In this document: positions 33,713 through 42,882 of the stretch, piece by piece | How positions within the stretch are numbered: the stretch's first letter is position 1 | How the letters are laid out: each line of letters opens with the position of its first letter | Source of the DNA: Avedoeria sp964651245 | Lineage (GTDB): Bacteria > Chloroflexota > Anaerolineae > Epilineales > Epilineaceae | Length of the DNA: 64,000 nucleotides | Direction of reading: 5' to 3' | NCBI GenBank assembly: GCA_964651245.1 | Contig: CAZYVI010000016.1 | Location: forward strand, 1 to 64,000 | Notes under the pieces: model-generated | Database searches by the model: none | Seen by the model: only the letters and a program-made list of their open reading frames with translations | Told to the model about the DNA's origin: nothing | Made by a program: the position numbers and the translations under genes

Positions 33713-34414
33713 GTGGAACGCAGCACGAGGCGGTCGTGGCGGCGGCAGGCCGGGCGGTGGATGGGCGGCGTTGCGGCGCTGGCCGTGGCGGCCTGTGGTC
33801 CCGCGGTGGCGCCGCCGACGAAGCGGGTGCCGCTGCCTTCGGTGGCGGGCGACGGTCCCGTTCCGGCGTTCGCCGCCGACCTCGACCACGGCGCGCGCCT
33901 GTTCGCCCGGCACTGCGCCCGCTGCCACGGCGAGGGCGGGGCCGGGGACGGTGTGCTGGCGGCGGGGTTGTCGCCGCCGCCGTCGGATTGGACCGCGCCC
34001 GACGCGCTGCGCGAGGTGGCACCGGCCGAGCTCTATCGGTCGATGTGGCGCGGCAAGCTCGGCACCTCGATGCAGCGGTTCGATACCGTCCTCGATGAGG
34101 CGTCGACATGGGATGTCGTCTTCCATATCTGGTCGCTGGGCGCCGACGCGGCAGCCATCGAGTCCGCGGCGGCGTACGACCGGCACTGCCAGGCCTGCCA
34201 CGGGCCGCACGGCGTGCCGGGTAGCGCGGCGCCCGGCCCGCCGTTGCTCCGACCGGAATGGGTCGCGCAGAGCCGCGCCTGGCTCGAGGCCACGGTGGCC
34301 AGGGCCCATCCCGGCCTCGACGCCGGCGCGCGGGCGGCGGCCAGCGAGCGCATCTGGCAGTTCCTGACCGTCCCCGCCGCGGACGGGGCGATCCGATCGG
34401 CGCCGGCGCGATGA
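33713..34414 (+). CDS. Diheme cytochrome c lipoprotein
   Basis: The 233-residue protein has a basic N-terminus, a hydrophobic signal and a lipobox-like AVAAC (about residue 28), predicting a lipid-anchored exported protein. Two class-I cytochrome c domains follow, with heme motifs CARCH (about 69) and CQACH (about 164). The two domains are each about 90 residues. The likely role is electron transfer on the outer membrane face; the partner is unknown. It starts with a GTG just after a -10 box and its stop overlaps the start of the next VWA gene (ATGA), so the two are translationally coupled. Confidence 0.9.
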   Translation: MERSTRRSWRRQAGRWMGGVAALAVAACGPAVAPPTKRVPLPSVAGDGPVPAFAADLDHGARLFARHCARCHGEGGAGDGVLAAGLSPPPSDWTAPDALREVAPAELYRSMWRGKLGTSMQRFDTVLDEASTWDVVFHIWSLGADAAAIESAAAYDRHCQACHGPHGVPGSAAPGPPLLRPEWVAQSRAWLEATVARAHPGLDAGARAAASERIWQFLTVPAADGAIRSAPAR

Positions 34415-36261
34415 GCCCGGTCCCCCCCGTGGCGGCGCGGCGGGCCCGACGGGCGGCCGCCGGGGCGCTCGTGGCGTCGGCGGCGCTGGCGCTGGCGGCG
34501 ACGGGGCGGCTGCCGGCGGCCGCCGAGGACGCATCGCCGTGCCCCGCGAGCGCGACACGGACCGTGGCGCCGGCGACGGTAACGGTGGGCCAGCCGGCGA
34601 CCGTCACCGCCGTGCTGCGGATCGGCTGCCCGGCGCTGGCGGGACCGCTCGACGTGGCCCTGGCCCTGGATCGGTCGGCGTCGATGCTCGGCGAGTCGTT
34701 GGCGGCGGCCAAGCATGCGGCGGGCGTGTTCGTCGACGTCGCCGAGCTCGGACGCGTCCGGGTGGCGGTCGTCGCGTTCGACGACCGGGCGACGATCGAG
34801 GTGCCGCTGTCGAGCTGGCACAGCCGGCTGCGCGGGGCGATCGCGTCGATCCAGGTGCCGCCGGCGGCCGGCACCGACCTCGTGCGCGCGCTCGCCGCCG
34901 GCGGCCGGGCGCTGGATGCGGGCGCCGGCGATGGCCGCGCCGGTCGGCTGGCGGCGATGATCCTGCTGACGGACGGGCAGAACAACGGCGGCCGCGTGCC
35001 GGTGTTGCAGCAGGCGGCCGTCCAGCGCGCCAACGGCGTGCACCTGACCACGATCTCGCTGGGACGGCGGGCCGATCGCGACCTGCTGGCGCAGGTGGCT
35101 ACGACCCCGGCCGACCACTGGCCGGCGCCCACCCGCGACGACCTGGCCGCGATCTACGCCCGGCTGCCCGGCCACCTCGATCGCCTGGCGGTGCGGTCGA
35201 TCGACATCGACGACGTCGTCGGCGCCACGCTCGCCCTGCGCGAGGGCACGTCGCGGCCGCCCGCGTCGCTGGCCGGCGGCCGGCAGCGGTTCACGATCCC
35301 GGCCGCGGCGGCGGACGCGGTCACGATCACCTACGGCATCGTGGCATCGCAGCCCGGTCGCTGGCCGGTGAGCGCCGGCACCCAGGCCATCTACACCGAC
35401 GTCACCGGCCGGACCGGATCCGTTGCCGTGCCGGTGCCGATCCTCGAGGTGGTGGCCGTGCCGACACCGGGTACCGCCGCGCCGGCCACGGCCACGGCCG
35501 CGCCGACGAGGCCCGGCGAGCCGACCACGACGCCGACGGCGACGGCGGCGCCGCCCACCGCGACGGCGACCGCGGCCCACCCGCCGCCGGCCACCGCCGC
35601 TGCCACCGCGACCGCCACCCCCGGCGCCGCGCGCCACCGGCGGTTCCTGCCGGTGGCACTGGCCGGCGCCTGTCTGCCCGGCGCGGTGCCGCTCGACCTC
35701 GTCGTCGTCGTCGACACCTCGACGACGATGTTGGGCCGGACGGCGAGCGGCGAGCGCAAGCTCGACCTGGCGGTCGACGGGATCGGGCGGCTCGTGGACG
35801 GCCTGTCGGGGCGGGCGTCGACGCGGATCGGCGTCGTGCGGTTCAGCGCCGCCGCCGCCGTGTGGTCGCCGCTCACCGCGGACCTCGCGGCCGTCCGGCG
35901 CGCGCTGGCCGAGCCCATCGCGGCGGGCCAGGGCTCGCGCATCGACCTGGGGTTGCGGCTCGCGGTCGACCTGTTCGCCGACGACACGACGGCCGGGCCG
36001 CCCTACCGGGCGGTCGTGCTGGCCTCCGACGGCCTCGTGTTCGGCGCCACGCCGGCCGATGTGCGCGACGCCGCGGACAGCGCGCGGCGTCGCGGGGCCG
36101 TGGCCTACGCCGTGGGGGTCGGGCCCGGCGCCGATCGGGCGCTGCTGGCGGCGGTAGCCGGCGACGCGAGCCGGACATTCGACGCCGGCGACGGCGATGG
36201 GTTCGCGGCGGCGTTCCGCGCCGTGGTGGCCGCGCTGCCGTGTGCGCGCGCGGCGCCGTGA
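34411..36261 (+). CDS. Secreted protein with two VWA domains
   Basis: The 616-residue protein starts at the ATG at 34411, sharing four bases with the cytochrome stop. Twin-Arg-rich N-terminus and signal to about 40, the Cys-bracketed strand pair (CPASATRTVAP...VGQPATVTA...C), VWA1 (about 84-255; DRSAS, AGTD, TDGQNN), sandwich, an Ala/Thr/Pro linker (about 350-405), RFLPV, then VWA2 (about 430-610). VWA2 reads DTSTT, GSRID and ASDG, so two of the metal-site positions carry conservative changes. It is the most distant family member and the only one coupled to a redox protein. Confidence 0.85.
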   Translation: MSPVPPVAARRARRAAAGALVASAALALAATGRLPAAAEDASPCPASATRTVAPATVTVGQPATVTAVLRIGCPALAGPLDVALALDRSASMLGESLAAAKHAAGVFVDVAELGRVRVAVVAFDDRATIEVPLSSWHSRLRGAIASIQVPPAAGTDLVRALAAGGRALDAGAGDGRAGRLAAMILLTDGQNNGGRVPVLQQAAVQRANGVHLTTISLGRRADRDLLAQVATTPADHWPAPTRDDLAAIYARLPGHLDRLAVRSIDIDDVVGATLALREGTSRPPASLAGGRQRFTIPAAAADAVTITYGIVASQPGRWPVSAGTQAIYTDVTGRTGSVAVPVPILEVVAVPTPGTAAPATATAAPTRPGEPTTTPTATAAPPTATATAAHPPPATAAATATATPGAARHRRFLPVALAGACLPGAVPLDLVVVVDTSTTMLGRTASGERKLDLAVDGIGRLVDGLSGRASTRIGVVRFSAAAAVWSPLTADLAAVRRALAEPIAAGQGSRIDLGLRLAVDLFADDTTAGPPYRAVVLASDGLVFGATPADVRDAADSARRRGAVAYAVGVGPGADRALLAAVAGDASRTFDAGDGDGFAAAFRAVVAALPCARAAP

Positions 36262-36341
36262 CGCCCGGCCGACGTCGCCGCGACGGCCCTCGGCCGCCGC
36301 GGCCGTAACCGCCGTGCGTCCGTCTGTGGCCCGGCGAAGCG

Positions 36342-36370
36342 TTGCGGGGCTCGCCCGGCTCTGCTACACT
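36342..36370 (+). promoter_or_regulatory. promoter of the methyltransferase/DUF2298 operon
   Basis: TTGCGG (36342-36347), 17 bp, TACACT (36365-36370), 36 bp before the ATG at 36407. Confidence 0.7.
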
Positions 36371-36406
36371 CGCCGGCCGTTGCGCCCGGCGACCTGACGC
36401 CCACCG

Positions 36407-37423
36407 ATGACCCGCCCCCGCGGCGGCCTGGAGGAACGCGCCTTGGTCGAGGACCTGACGCCCGATCGCATCGAGCCGTCCGGCGCCGCGCGCCGCGGTG
36501 ACGCTGCGTGGCCGTTCGATGCGGCGCGGCTGGCGCGGATGCTGGCCAACGAGGCCGACATGTCGTTCAAGCGCCGGGCCGAGGCGGTGTACGACTTTCT
36601 GCGCATCGGGCCGCACGACCGCGTGCTGGACATGGGCTGCGGCCGCGGCTTCTACCTCAAGTTCAGCCGCGAACTCTACCCCGACGCCGACGTGGTGGGC
36701 GTTGAGCTCGATCGGCCGCTGTTGTCGACGGCGCGGGCGGCCGTGCCCGGGGCCGCGGTCGTGAACGGCAACGTCTATCGGCTGCCGTTCGCCGACGGCG
36801 CGTTCACGCGAATCCTGTTCACCGAGGTGATCGAGCACATCCCCGACGACGTGGCGGCGCTGCGCGAGCTCGCGCGCGTCTTGGCGCCGGGTGGTCGGCT
36901 GGCGATCACGACGCCGCACGCGGGCTACCCGCTGGCGTGGGACCCGCTCAACCGCATCCTCGAGGCGACCGTGGGCCGACCGATCCGCCGCGGCGTGCTG
37001 TCCGGCATTTGGGCGAACCACGAGCGGCTCTACACGCCCGAGGCGCTGAGCGCCAAGATCGCCGCGGCCGGGCTCGTCGTCGACGAGGTCCGCTTCTTGA
37101 CCCGCTTCGCCTTTCCGTTCATCCACAACCTGGTCTACGGCTTGGGCAAGGAGCTGCTGGTGGCGGGCCGACTGCCGGACGCGATGGCGCGCGCGGCGGA
37201 CCGCTTCGAGACCGGCGGGCAGCGCGGCGCATGGTGGAACCCGGTCCGCTGGGGGCTGGCGGCGTTCAACGTGGTCGACCGGCTGAACGATGTCGTTCCG
37301 CCGCGCGGCGACGCGCCGTTCCTGATCCTGGCCGTCGCCGCGCGCAAGCCGGGCGAGCCGGACCCGGCCGCACGCGCCGCGGCGGCCGCCATGCCGATCG
37401 CGCACCCGGAGCCGCAGCCATGA
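36407..37423 (+). CDS. SAM-dependent class I methyltransferase
   Basis: The 338-residue protein has the SAM-binding motif VLDMGCGRGFYLKF (about 72), the acidic VGVELDRP, DGAFTRILFTEVIEHI and LAPGGRLAITTPH of the UbiE/Methyltransf_11 type. The region after 190 (WANHERLYTPEAL) is common in polysaccharide-biosynthesis methyltransferases. The substrate is not evident; the position as first gene of an operon with two DUF2298 proteins (ATGA overlap downstream) suggests a lipid or glycan. ATG starts at 36407 and, out of frame competition aside, gives the full domain. Confidence 0.9.
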   Translation: MTRPRGGLEERALVEDLTPDRIEPSGAARRGDAAWPFDAARLARMLANEADMSFKRRAEAVYDFLRIGPHDRVLDMGCGRGFYLKFSRELYPDADVVGVELDRPLLSTARAAVPGAAVVNGNVYRLPFADGAFTRILFTEVIEHIPDDVAALRELARVLAPGGRLAITTPHAGYPLAWDPLNRILEATVGRPIRRGVLSGIWANHERLYTPEALSAKIAAAGLVVDEVRFLTRFAFPFIHNLVYGLGKELLVAGRLPDAMARAADRFETGGQRGAWWNPVRWGLAAFNVVDRLNDVVPPRGDAPFLILAVAARKPGEPDPAARAAAAAMPIAHPEPQP

Positions 37424-40400
37424 CCGAGCCCCTCGACCCGGTCGCCGCCGGCGACGCGGGCCACCTCGCGTCGCGCGAGGACCGCGACGGGCGGGCGTCG
37501 GCGCCGTCGTGGCGCCAGCGGCTGACGTCGCGCCGGCGGGGCCCCACGACGACCGCGCTGCTGCTGGGCGCGATCGTCGCCTGCGGCTTCTACCTGCGGA
37601 CGGTCGGCATCGACTGGGACGCCGGCCATCACCTTCACCCCGACGAGCGCTTTCTCACCGACGTCGCCAGCTCGCTGGCGATGCCGAACGACCTGCTGCA
37701 CTACCTCGACACCGACACCTCGCCCCTCAACCCGCGCAACCAGGGCAAGGCGTTCTTCTCGTACGGCACCTGGCCGATCACGATCGCGCGCGTCATGGCC
37801 GACGCCGCCGGGCCGCTCGGGCTGGGGATGACGGACTTCGGCTCGGTCTACATCGTGGGCCGCTACATGAGCGGCGTGCTCGACCTGTTGACCGTGCTCT
37901 TCGTGTTCGGGCTGGGCGCCGTGCTGTACGATCGCCGCGTCGGCCTGCTGGCGGCGCTGTTCACGGCGTTCACGGCCTTCCACATCCAGCAGTCCCACTT
38001 CTTCACCGTCGACGCCGCGTTGACCTGTTTCGTGATGTGGACGCTGTTCGGGTTGGCGCTGGCCGTCCGGCGCCGCACCTGGTGGCCGCTGGCGCTGGCG
38101 GGCGCGGGCCTCGGGATGGCCCTGGGGAGCAAGGTCACGGTCTGGCTCTTGGTGCCGATCGCCGTGTTGACGATCGTCGCGGCCGAGCTGCGGCAGTCGC
38201 GGGCCGAGACCGCGGACGCGGACACCGATGCCCGGCCCCCGCACCCGATGGGGCGGGCGGCCGCCAAGGTCGCCTTGCTGGGCGTCGTCAGCTACGCCGC
38301 GCTGCGCTTCGCCCAGCCGGACATGTGGGCGGGGCCGGGCTGGCCGAACGTCGTCGGCAACAGCGCCCGCTTCACCGAGGTGACGGCCGGCAACTGGCAT
38401 CCGCCGAAGCTGTGGTTCGACCTGCAAGCGGCCCTGCCGGACGCACTCGAAAAGTACCTGCTGCCCGACCCGCGCTGGATGGACAGCATGGCCCGCATCA
38501 AGGGCCAGGTGACGGGCTTCGGCATGGACTGGCCACCCAACCACCAGTGGTGGGGCCGCAAGGGGTACCTGTTCCCGTGGCGGAACATGGTGCTGTGGGG
38601 CATGGGCCCGGCGCTGGGGCTGGCCGCCTGGGGCGCGTGGCTGGCCGCGGGCGTCGCGATCTGGCGGGGCCGGCGGCGGCACCTGTTGCCGTGGCTCTGG
38701 GTCAGCGTGTACTTCGGCTACACCGGCATCCAGTGGGCCAAGACGATGCGCTACGCGCTGCCGATCTACCCCGCGCTGGCGGTGCTGGCGGCGTGGGGCC
38801 TGGTCGCCTGGCTCGACGCCGCGCGCCGCGCGCCCGCTGACGGCGCGCCCGACCCCGCGCCCGTCCCCGACCGGTCGCGGCGGTGGGCCGCATTCGTCTT
38901 CGACCGGCGCGTCGCCGTGGCCGCGACCGCCGTCGTCGCGCTGGGCACGGTGGTGTGGGGCACGATGTTCTCGCGGCTCTACACCCGCCACCACAGCCGC
39001 ATCGCCGGCAGCCACTGGATCTACCACAACCTGCCGACAGCGGTGGGCGTCCGGATCGCCGACGACCCGGCCGGCCTCTATCCGGGACCATGGCTGCCGG
39101 CGCTGGCGCCCGGCGACCTGCGCACCGTCGACGGCGTGCGCTGGCCGCTCGACGCCGCGTTCACCGGGCCGATGCGGCTGCACCTGCCCGACGAGTCGTG
39201 GCAACAGCACCTCACCGGCGGCTCGTTCGGCGCCCGCCCCGATCTCTGGACGCCGCGCCGCGGCGACGCCACCGACGTCGCGTCGCTGCCGCGGCTGACC
39301 GTGGACGCCGTGCGGCTGGCGTACGCCCAGGCCGACGCGGCCTCGTCGCGCACCGTGCGGGTCGTGCTCAGTCAGGGCGCCGCGTTGCGACCGGGCGGCG
39401 CGCCGGAGCGCGCGATCGCCCAGGGGCGGGCCGAGGTGCGGGTCGGGCCGGGTGAGGCGGCGCTCGAGGTCCCGCTCGACGCGCCGCTGTCGCTGCACCT
39501 GGGCCAAGAGGTCTACGTCTGGGTGGCCGTCGACGGTGGGCCGATCACCTGCCGGCCGGCGCGGATGGCCTACGAGACGAGCTGGGACGACATCGTGCCC
39601 GAGGGCATGTACGGCTACGCCGGCTACGACGATGCGACCACCGACTGGGTCGACGGCCTGTTCGGCGTGACGAACCTCGAGATGTACGGCGAGGACTATC
39701 CGGACTGGCTCGACCAGACGCTCGACCAACTCAGCCGCGTCGACTACTGGGTCTCGTCGTCAAACCGCGTCTACGGCGCGGTGGCCCAGCTGCCGATGCG
39801 CTATCCGGCCACGATCGCCTTCTACGAGAACGTGCTGTTCGGCGAGACGCTGGGCTGGCGGCACCGGGCGTCGGTCCAGTCGTTCCCGAGCCTCGGACCG
39901 CTGCGGGTCAACGACCAGGGGGCCGAGGAGGCCTTCCACGTCTACGACCATCCCCAGGTCGACGTCTTCGAGCGCCCGACGCCGTTCGACGCCGAGGCGC
40001 TGCGGGCCTACCTGGCGCCGATCACCGCCACCCGACGCTGGTCGTTCCCGCCGGTCTCGCCCAACCCGATCGTGCGCTTCGCCGACGCGCTCTTCGGCCG
40101 GATCCCGGTCGACCGCGCCGCGCCGGCCGGCGCCACCGTCGACGGCGGTGCCGCGCGCACGCGCACCGTCGACGCCGTCCTGCTCGACCCGGCGCGGCTG
40201 GCCGAACAGCGCGCCGGCGGCACCTGGCGCGACCGGTTCGACGTCGACGGCGTGCTGAACCGGTACCCCGTCCTCGGCGTCGTGGCGTGGTACCTCGTGC
40301 TGGCGCTGCTGGGCCTGGCGGCGTTCCCGCTCGTCGCCGTCGCGCTGCCGCGGCTGCCGGACCGCGGCTGGTCGCTGGCGCGGACGGCCGGGCTGCTGGC

Positions 40401-42882
40401 GACGAGCTATGGCGCGTGGCTGGCGGCGTCGACGGGCGTCGCACGCCACGGGCGCGGACTGCTCGTGGTCGCCGCTGTCGGCGTGGCGCTGCTGTCGACG
40501 GCGGTGGCGCGCTGGGCCGGCTTCGAGGTTCGCGCCTGGCTGCGCGAGCACCGAGGCCGGGTGGCGACGATCGAGGCGGTCTTCCTGGCCCTGTTCGTCG
40601 TGTTCCTGGCGATCCGCATGGGCAACCCCGACCTCTGGCACATCTCCAAGGGCGGCGAGAAGCCGATGGACTTCGCCTACCTCAACGCCACGCTGCGCAG
40701 CGTGCGCTTCCCGCCCTACGACCCGTGGTTCGCCGGCAGCAAGCTGAACTACTACTACTTCGGCTTCGTGTTCGTCGGGGCGCTGATTCAGCTGACCGGC
40801 ATCGTGCCGTGGGTGGCCTACAACCTGGCCATCCCGACGCTGGCGGCGCTGACCGGTACCGGCGTCTGTGGTGTCGTGATCGGGCTGGCCGACCGGCTGG
40901 CGGTGCGCGCCGCGGTCGGGCGGGCGGCGGGCGTCATCGCCGCCGGCATGACGGTGCTCATGGGCAACCTCTACCAAGCGCCGTGGCTGGCGGCGCGGTT
41001 GGCCGAGGCGGCGCCGCCGATCGGCCATGCCGGGCTGCGCAGCGCCATGCTGCGCGTCGAGGCGGTGCCGATCCTGGGGCAGTTCGTGCAGATGCTGCGC
41101 GGCGCCTACGCCTTCGCCACGGACCCCGGGGCCCGCAACCTGTTCCCGCTCGACTGGTGGTACTGGAACGCGTCGCGCGCCATCCCCAGCGTCAGCGGCG
41201 ACGTCCAGCCGATCACCGAGTTCCCGTTCTTCACGTTCCTCTACGCCGACCTGCACGCCCACATGATGGCGATGCCGATCGCCGTGCTCGCCTGCGGCCT
41301 GGCGCTGGGGTGGGCCACGCCCGGCCGGCCGGCGTCGTTCCGCCAGCCGTGGGTCGCGCCCGAGCCGGTCGTCCGCCTTTCCCTCGGCGCCCTGGCGATC
41401 GGCGCGCTCTGGCCGACGAACACCTGGGACTACCCAACCTACGGCCTCGTGGCCGCCGGCGCGATCGCCATCGGCGCGTATGCCCGTTCGCGGCGCTTCG
41501 ACGTGCTCTGGTTCGGCCGCGTCGCCGCCACGGGCGGCGCGCTCTTGGCGCTCAGCCTGGCGCTGTTCCTGCCGTACCACCGCGCCTACGTGACGCCCTA
41601 TTCGGAGTTCCAGGCGTGGCACGGCTTCCGCACGCCGGCGAGCGCCTACCTGACGGTGCACGGCATCTTCCTGTGCGCCATCGCCAGCTGGGCCGCGCTC
41701 GCGCTGGCCGACCACCTGGCCCGCCGCGCCGAGCGCGACGCTCTGGCGTGGCGGCTGGCGCTGGCGCTCGGCGTCGCCGTCGTCGCGGCGGTGGTCGCCT
41801 GGCAGTGGTCGCTGCGGTCGTTCCAGGCCGACCTGCCGCCCGACGTGCCTCGGCCCGAGCTCGCCACGCCGCTGCTCGTGGCGGTGCTCATGGCCGTCGG
41901 CCTCGTGCTGGCGCTCCACGGCGCGGCGCGGCCGGCGGAACGGCTCCTCGGCTGGCTGCTGTTCGTCGGCGCACTCCTCACCGGTTTCGTCGAATACGTG
42001 GTCCTCAGCGGCGACATCGGCCGGATGAACACCGTGTTCAAGTTCTACATCCACGTCTGGATCCTGTGGTCGATCGCCGGCGGCGCGGCGCTGGCGGCGC
42101 TGCTCGACCGCGCCGGCGGCGGCGAGTCCGGCCGGCCTTCGCTGCCGCGCTCCGGCGCGGCCGCCCTGGCCGCCGCGGCGACGCTCGTGCTGGTGTCGAG
42201 CGGCATGCTCTACACGGTCACCGCGGCGCGGGCCAAGATCCTGGACCGCTTCCCGGCCGACCGCTCGATCGGCGACGAGCGGGCGGCGGCGCTGCGCCGG
42301 CCCGGCCTGTCGGGGATCGACTACATGGCCCATGCCGCCTACGTGGAGTACGGCGCCGACGACCAACCCGCGGTGCTCGATCTGCGCGCCGACCTCGAGG
42401 GTATCCGCTGGCTGCTGGAGAGCGTCGACGGCACGCCGACGATCCTCGAGGGCACCTGGCCGATCAACTACCACTGGGGATCGCGCTTCAGCATCTACAC
42501 CGGCCTGCCGACGGTCATCGGCTGGGACTGGCACCAAAAGCAGCAGAAGGCGGCGATCGTCGACGACCCGGTCGGCAACCGCCTCAACGACGTCCGCACG
42601 ATCTACGAGACGACGGACGACGCGCTGGCCAACCACCTGCTCGACCGCTACGGCGTCGAGCTCGTCATCGTCGGCCAGCTCGAGCGGATGCGCTACGACG
42701 CGGCCGGCCTCGCCAAGTTCGAGCGGTGGGCCGAGCAGGGCGCGGTCGAGGCGGTGTTCGCCAACGACCAGCTGACGATCTACCGTCGGCCGCTGCCCGA
42801 GTCGCCGGCCGCCCTGCCGGACGCGGCGCGGTCGCCGGCCGGGGCGCGCGGCGGTCCGGGGCGCGCGGTGCGCCCGGCATGA
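37420..42882 (+). CDS. Giant polytopic protein: GT39-like half fused to a DUF2298 (Chlor_Arch_YYY) half
   Basis: The 1820-residue protein contains many membrane segments. The first half (about 40-540) looks like a GT39/ArnT-type lipid-phosphate-sugar transferase, with HHLHPDERFLTDV at about 70 (acidic loop of the active site) and a long extracytoplasmic region (about 540-930). The second half from about 945 is DUF2298: NYYYFGFVFVGALIQ (about 1109), FFTFLYADLHAHMMAMP, NTWDYPTYG, MNTVFKFYIHVWILWS and a C-terminal soluble region with ILEGTWPINY. DUF2298 proteins are known almost only from Chloroflexota and archaea, and their function is not established. ATGA overlaps join it to both neighbours. 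A surface glycosylation role is inferred. Confidence 0.87.
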   Translation: MTEPLDPVAAGDAGHLASREDRDGRASAPSWRQRLTSRRRGPTTTALLLGAIVACGFYLRTVGIDWDAGHHLHPDERFLTDVASSLAMPNDLLHYLDTDTSPLNPRNQGKAFFSYGTWPITIARVMADAAGPLGLGMTDFGSVYIVGRYMSGVLDLLTVLFVFGLGAVLYDRRVGLLAALFTAFTAFHIQQSHFFTVDAALTCFVMWTLFGLALAVRRRTWWPLALAGAGLGMALGSKVTVWLLVPIAVLTIVAAELRQSRAETADADTDARPPHPMGRAAAKVALLGVVSYAALRFAQPDMWAGPGWPNVVGNSARFTEVTAGNWHPPKLWFDLQAALPDALEKYLLPDPRWMDSMARIKGQVTGFGMDWPPNHQWWGRKGYLFPWRNMVLWGMGPALGLAAWGAWLAAGVAIWRGRRRHLLPWLWVSVYFGYTGIQWAKTMRYALPIYPALAVLAAWGLVAWLDAARRAPADGAPDPAPVPDRSRRWAAFVFDRRVAVAATAVVALGTVVWGTMFSRLYTRHHSRIAGSHWIYHNLPTAVGVRIADDPAGLYPGPWLPALAPGDLRTVDGVRWPLDAAFTGPMRLHLPDESWQQHLTGGSFGARPDLWTPRRGDATDVASLPRLTVDAVRLAYAQADAASSRTVRVVLSQGAALRPGGAPERAIAQGRAEVRVGPGEAALEVPLDAPLSLHLGQEVYVWVAVDGGPITCRPARMAYETSWDDIVPEGMYGYAGYDDATTDWVDGLFGVTNLEMYGEDYPDWLDQTLDQLSRVDYWVSSSNRVYGAVAQLPMRYPATIAFYENVLFGETLGWRHRASVQSFPSLGPLRVNDQGAEEAFHVYDHPQVDVFERPTPFDAEALRAYLAPITATRRWSFPPVSPNPIVRFADALFGRIPVDRAAPAGATVDGGAARTRTVDAVLLDPARLAEQRAGGTWRDRFDVDGVLNRYPVLGVVAWYLVLALLGLAAFPLVAVALPRLPDRGWSLARTAGLLATSYGAWLAASTGVARHGRGLLVVAAVGVALLSTAVARWAGFEVRAWLREHRGRVATIEAVFLALFVVFLAIRMGNPDLWHISKGGEKPMDFAYLNATLRSVRFPPYDPWFAGSKLNYYYFGFVFVGALIQLTGIVPWVAYNLAIPTLAALTGTGVCGVVIGLADRLAVRAAVGRAAGVIAAGMTVLMGNLYQAPWLAARLAEAAPPIGHAGLRSAMLRVEAVPILGQFVQMLRGAYAFATDPGARNLFPLDWWYWNASRAIPSVSGDVQPITEFPFFTFLYADLHAHMMAMPIAVLACGLALGWATPGRPASFRQPWVAPEPVVRLSLGALAIGALWPTNTWDYPTYGLVAAGAIAIGAYARSRRFDVLWFGRVAATGGALLALSLALFLPYHRAYVTPYSEFQAWHGFRTPASAYLTVHGIFLCAIASWAALALADHLARRAERDALAWRLALALGVAVVAAVVAWQWSLRSFQADLPPDVPRPELATPLLVAVLMAVGLVLALHGAARPAERLLGWLLFVGALLTGFVEYVVLSGDIGRMNTVFKFYIHVWILWSIAGGAALAALLDRAGGGESGRPSLPRSGAAALAAAATLVLVSSGMLYTVTAARAKILDRFPADRSIGDERAAALRRPGLSGIDYMAHAAYVEYGADDQPAVLDLRADLEGIRWLLESVDGTPTILEGTWPINYHWGSRFSIYTGLPTVIGWDWHQKQQKAAIVDDPVGNRLNDVRTIYETTDDALANHLLDRYGVELVIVGQLERMRYDAAGLAKFERWAEQGAVEAVFANDQLTIYRRPLPESPAALPDAARSPAGARGGPGRAVRPA

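Noticed and set aside
34530..34740. Possible twin-arginine signal in the last VWA protein
   Set aside because: The Arg-rich N-terminus lacks a clear RRxFLK motif; a Sec signal is as likely.
15645..36261. VWA cluster as a MoxR-VWA, gas-vesicle or type IV pilus system
   Set aside because: No MoxR-type ATPase, gvp or pil gene is present; the proteins are exported with Thr/Pro linkers.
39760..42636. Long minus-strand frames opposite the DUF2298 genes
   Set aside because: They show only compositional bias and conflict with strongly supported membrane proteins on the plus strand.
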